Part shown: one piece after another, positions 61,443-64,000 of the stretch
Layout: every line of letters starts with the position of its first letter
Position numbering within the stretch: the first letter of the stretch is position 1
Source of the DNA: Atrina japonica
Lineage: Eukaryota; Mollusca; Bivalvia; Pterioida; Pinnidae
Length of the DNA stretch: 64,000 nt
NCBI GenBank assembly: GCA_030159075.1
Contig: BROG01000127.1
Location: forward strand, 261,001 to 325,000
Direction of reading: 5' to 3'
Made by a program: the position numbers and the translations under genes
The notes under the pieces: generated by a model
Told to the model about the DNA's origin: nothing
Databases searched by the model: none
The model's input: the letters and a program-made list of their open reading frames with translations, nothing else

Positions 61443-62481
61443 TCAAACTTGAATGGACTGTCGGACAACAGCCAGAATGTCCTCCAGTATTGTATCTCTG
61501 TTCTCCCGAGATACCTGTTCATATAAAGAAATCAATTATAGCAGAGTACATTAGGATATAATATCTAAAAATGTATAAATATACCATAGATACAAAATTT
61601 AATGTTTAAAATTTCTAACAAAATGTCTAATAGGTATCAAACCAAAATTAACTCATCTATTTATGACAACCACAAACATGACTCACTCAAGTGGCATTAA
61701 TTCAAATACCGGTACAAATCCTATTACAACTACAGTAAAACCTGCTTTAATGACTGTCTGTGTATAAAGACCACCTGGTCACAATGACCATTTCTTGCTG
61801 TCCCCAATAGTACCATTTCTGTACAAATCAACCTCAATATAAAGGTTATAAGGATGATTAAATTCATGTCCCCCATCTATAAAACCATTACAAAATGAAT
61901 GGTGAGAAATTACAAAACTTTAACTAAAACTTTAACCAGATGGATGGACAGCTTAGCTCACACACGCAGGCAAAATTTATAGCCCTGTATCACTGGTAGG
62001 GGACTTTAAACAATGTCAGACTAATATAAACACAAAGAAATCAAAGATTACAAGATCACTTCACAGCAAAATTTTTACATACCCCAAATAACTTGATATC
62101 AACCAAGATTCTTGATAATAGCATTTAAAAAAAAAGGTACAAAACAGGGTGAAGAATAAGATCCATGTTTAGTTTTATAGGCCCTGTGATATCTTAAAAA
62201 TTAAAGTAGAATAAATTGAAATATAAATTGTTATCATGGGTTAGTCAAGGCTTGATATCATTGCATCATGCCAAAATTTCCCCATCAAAACATCATCTTT
62301 TTGGAAAAATATACATTAAGTTTCAAAATGTGTTTGAGCACTCTTCATTTTAATAATAAAGTCATTTGATTCTGACACAGGGCCATTTTTCACCCTTTGT
62401 GGTCCTACTCCTTTTGCATAAAATGCAATACCAGGACAGCATCTGAAGCATGTGGTGTGCTTAGAATGATAAGAGATATAT

Positions 62482-62542
<61 letters not shown>

Positions 62543-63515
62543 CAAGTTCTGTGAATGTATGGGCAGTAGAAGCAGGTAAACCTGACCTCAACCAAATTTC
62601 TTAAACAAACACACATGCCAGAATAGCATAAGCTCTCCTCAACTTCAGTGACATGTAAAAATCTAAAAAGATATGTCAATATCTAGCTGCAGTATAAAAT
62701 CAAAATATTTTGAATTACAACTTCCTGTATATCGAAGCTTAACTTACAGTAAATAATGCTACATCTTTCCTTTTTCTGACGTCCTCCAAAAATGGTATTG
62801 GTCGACCTTTAGCTATGGGTATGGTGGCTATAACTGTAGAGTCAGCATTATTAAGCACTTGTTTGACCATGCTAACGAAGCTCTGACTGAAAATCTCCAT
62901 CTTTCCAATCTCGTCGATAACAAATACATTGGATTTCCCTGTCTGAAACGTTACACAAAATTATCAATAATTGTTTACCGATACTTTATAGTTTCAGTTG
63001 TGACCCGACTTTTAAACATTGAAAATTTGATGCCATTTTGGGGGATAGTTTAGCAAAACTTTAAAATTGTCCTATCTGGTACTTATTTAGAATTATTATA
63101 AATAATATGAATATAATGAAAATTATTTTTAAGAAGGATGGACACACACAAATCCAGACACAAGGTATCCTACATACTCCTCTACCCCACCCCACCCATC
63201 ATCAGAAGGTACAGGTATAAAAATGAAAAAAGTGGTATTCAATATCTCTATAAATTCTATATAAAATTCAAACATACCACAAATTTAAATATTATTCAAT
63301 CTCAAATTTTTGTTTCTCAAGGGGAAAGCTCATACCAACAGCCAGATTATCATTTAACAAGGCTACATGTGTATAATTACACTGTAACTGATACTAGCAC
63401 TACTGGTACCTGTGTCTTGGGTCCAAGTCTAAGTGTTGGTAGTGCCACATTTTCAAAAGACGTCAATGTAACGGAGTACTTCCCGACTGTGTATTGTCTC
63501 CCTTGCGGTAAATCA
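61443..63515 (-). CDS. NTPCR: Nucleoside triphosphatase, NTPCR/THEP1 type (C-terminal three exons)
   Basis: Cancer-related NTPase family, hydrolysing nucleoside triphosphates. Visible exons, high to low: 63410-63515, 62748-62942, 61443-61514 (stop TGA 61443-61445). All are bounded by GT/AG and in phase. They read GRQYTVGKYSVTLTSFENVA, then TGKSNVFVIDEIGKMEIFSQ (Walker B, DE in VIDEIGKME) with KGRPIPFLEDVRKRKDVALF, then VSRENRDTILEDILAVVRQ and a 3-residue end. Order and spacing match the C-terminal two thirds of the roughly 190-residue family. The Walker A exon lies past the window edge. The 71-codon frame at 61307-61522 overlaps the last exon in another phase and is not real. Confidence 0.92.
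62476..62542. repeat. (TA)n microsatellite with TACA flanks
   Basis: About 25 TA units flanked by tacatacatac on both sides, in the last intron of the NTPCR-like gene. Open frames through it (62316-62591, 62397-62579, 62461-62679) are low-complexity artefacts. Confidence 0.95.
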
Positions 63516-63787
63516 CTGTAATATGAAATATCTTGAACTTATCTTTACAAGCAGATGTTGATATACTGTATACCTGGAAAGTTTTGCCCCCAATTATTTT
63601 CGCCCTTTTACGACAAAAAATATATTCACCCAATCTAAAATCCGTGCTACGATACTATATTCTCATGATGACGTGTATAGTCCTGCTTCAATTATATAGC
63701 TTGAAAAAATCACCTTCATTTTAAATTCGCCTTCTAATCTAAGGGCGAAAATTAAATGATAGCAGAAATATCCAGGTATACAGTAGT

Positions 63788-64000
63788 AGACTAGAGGGCC
63801 TATATCAGCACTGATGTAGTTTTGCTTCTATCTTTACGAGCAGATGTTGACATATTATACTAGAGGGCCTATATCAGCACTGATGTAGTTTTGCTTCTAT
63901 CTTTACGAGCAGATGTTGACATATTATACTAGAGGGCCTATATCAGCACTGATGTAGTTTTGCTTCTATCTTTACGAGCAGATGTTGACATATTACACTA
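63788..64000. repeat. 69-bp tandem repeat at the window edge
   Basis: ctagagggcctatatcagca, ctgatgtagttttgcttcta, tctttacgagcagatgttga, catattata repeats with starts at 63791, 63860, 63929 and 63998, a period of 69 bp, and runs off the end. It lies in the intron upstream of the first visible NTPCR exon. Confidence 0.92.

Noticed and set aside
61307..61522. 71-codon - strand frame MNRYLGRTEIQYWRTFW
   Set aside because: It overlaps the last NTPCR-like exon in a different phase. The exon frame VSRENRDTILEDI matches the family and follows the preceding exon in phase.

Overview
The window is animal nuclear DNA: AT-rich, with split genes, canonical GT/AG introns, tRNA-derived SINEs, many short inverted-repeat elements and abundant minisatellites. 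The style of the dispersed repeats (the GGTCACCTGAG family, SINEs with TGGCCGAGTGG and GGTTCGAATCC boxes) and the gene content suggest a bivalve mollusc. That placement is inference from repeat and protein style, not from a database search.

Three host genes can be read exon by exon. (1) A cathepsin F-like papain-family protease gene runs on the + strand from 7691 to 31568. Ten exons are visible and the 5' exon(s) are not identified. Its first visible exon is 1.3 kb long and codes for a basic leader followed by about 18 copies of a 16-residue Gly/Asp/His repeat. The I29 propeptide with a perfect ERFNAQ motif and the catalytic domain follow. (2) A complete hnRNP U/UL-type gene lies on the - strand (CDS 55110 to 35829, 20 exons, about 896 residues): SAP domain, acidic region, Arg/Ser exon, SPRY, P-loop ATPase/kinase-like domain, RGG/Gly-rich tail. 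It converges tail to tail with the protease gene. (3) The last three exons of an NTPCR/THEP1-type nucleoside triphosphatase lie on the - strand (63515 to 61443). The P-loop end lies beyond the window.

The rest is dominated by mobile and repetitive DNA. From 1 to 7690 there is a 64-bp minisatellite, several inverted-repeat elements and a tRNA-SINE with a 13-bp target duplication. The protease introns hold minisatellites of 47, 56, 58 and 59 bp, a 0.5-kb direct duplication, and two elements (2.85 kb and 1.12 kb) that landed inside one 47-bp minisatellite. One protease intron carries a decayed copy of the next exon. The hnRNP U introns carry a piggyBac element with TTAA duplications at both ends and a transposase broken by two frameshifts that cancel out. 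They also carry a 36-bp minisatellite and several MITEs. Between hnRNP U and NTPCR lies a nest of dead retroelements: a non-LTR endonuclease fragment on +, then a reverse-transcriptase element on - that contains a palindromic MITE and an internal 157-bp triplication.

The most unusual item is the protease with a long tandem-repeat N-terminal extension. The only break in that array is a pair of cancelling 1-base indels about 90 bp apart. Together with the transposase frameshifts and an indel-rich duplicated block near 12 kb, this makes consensus error in the assembly a real alternative at those places.
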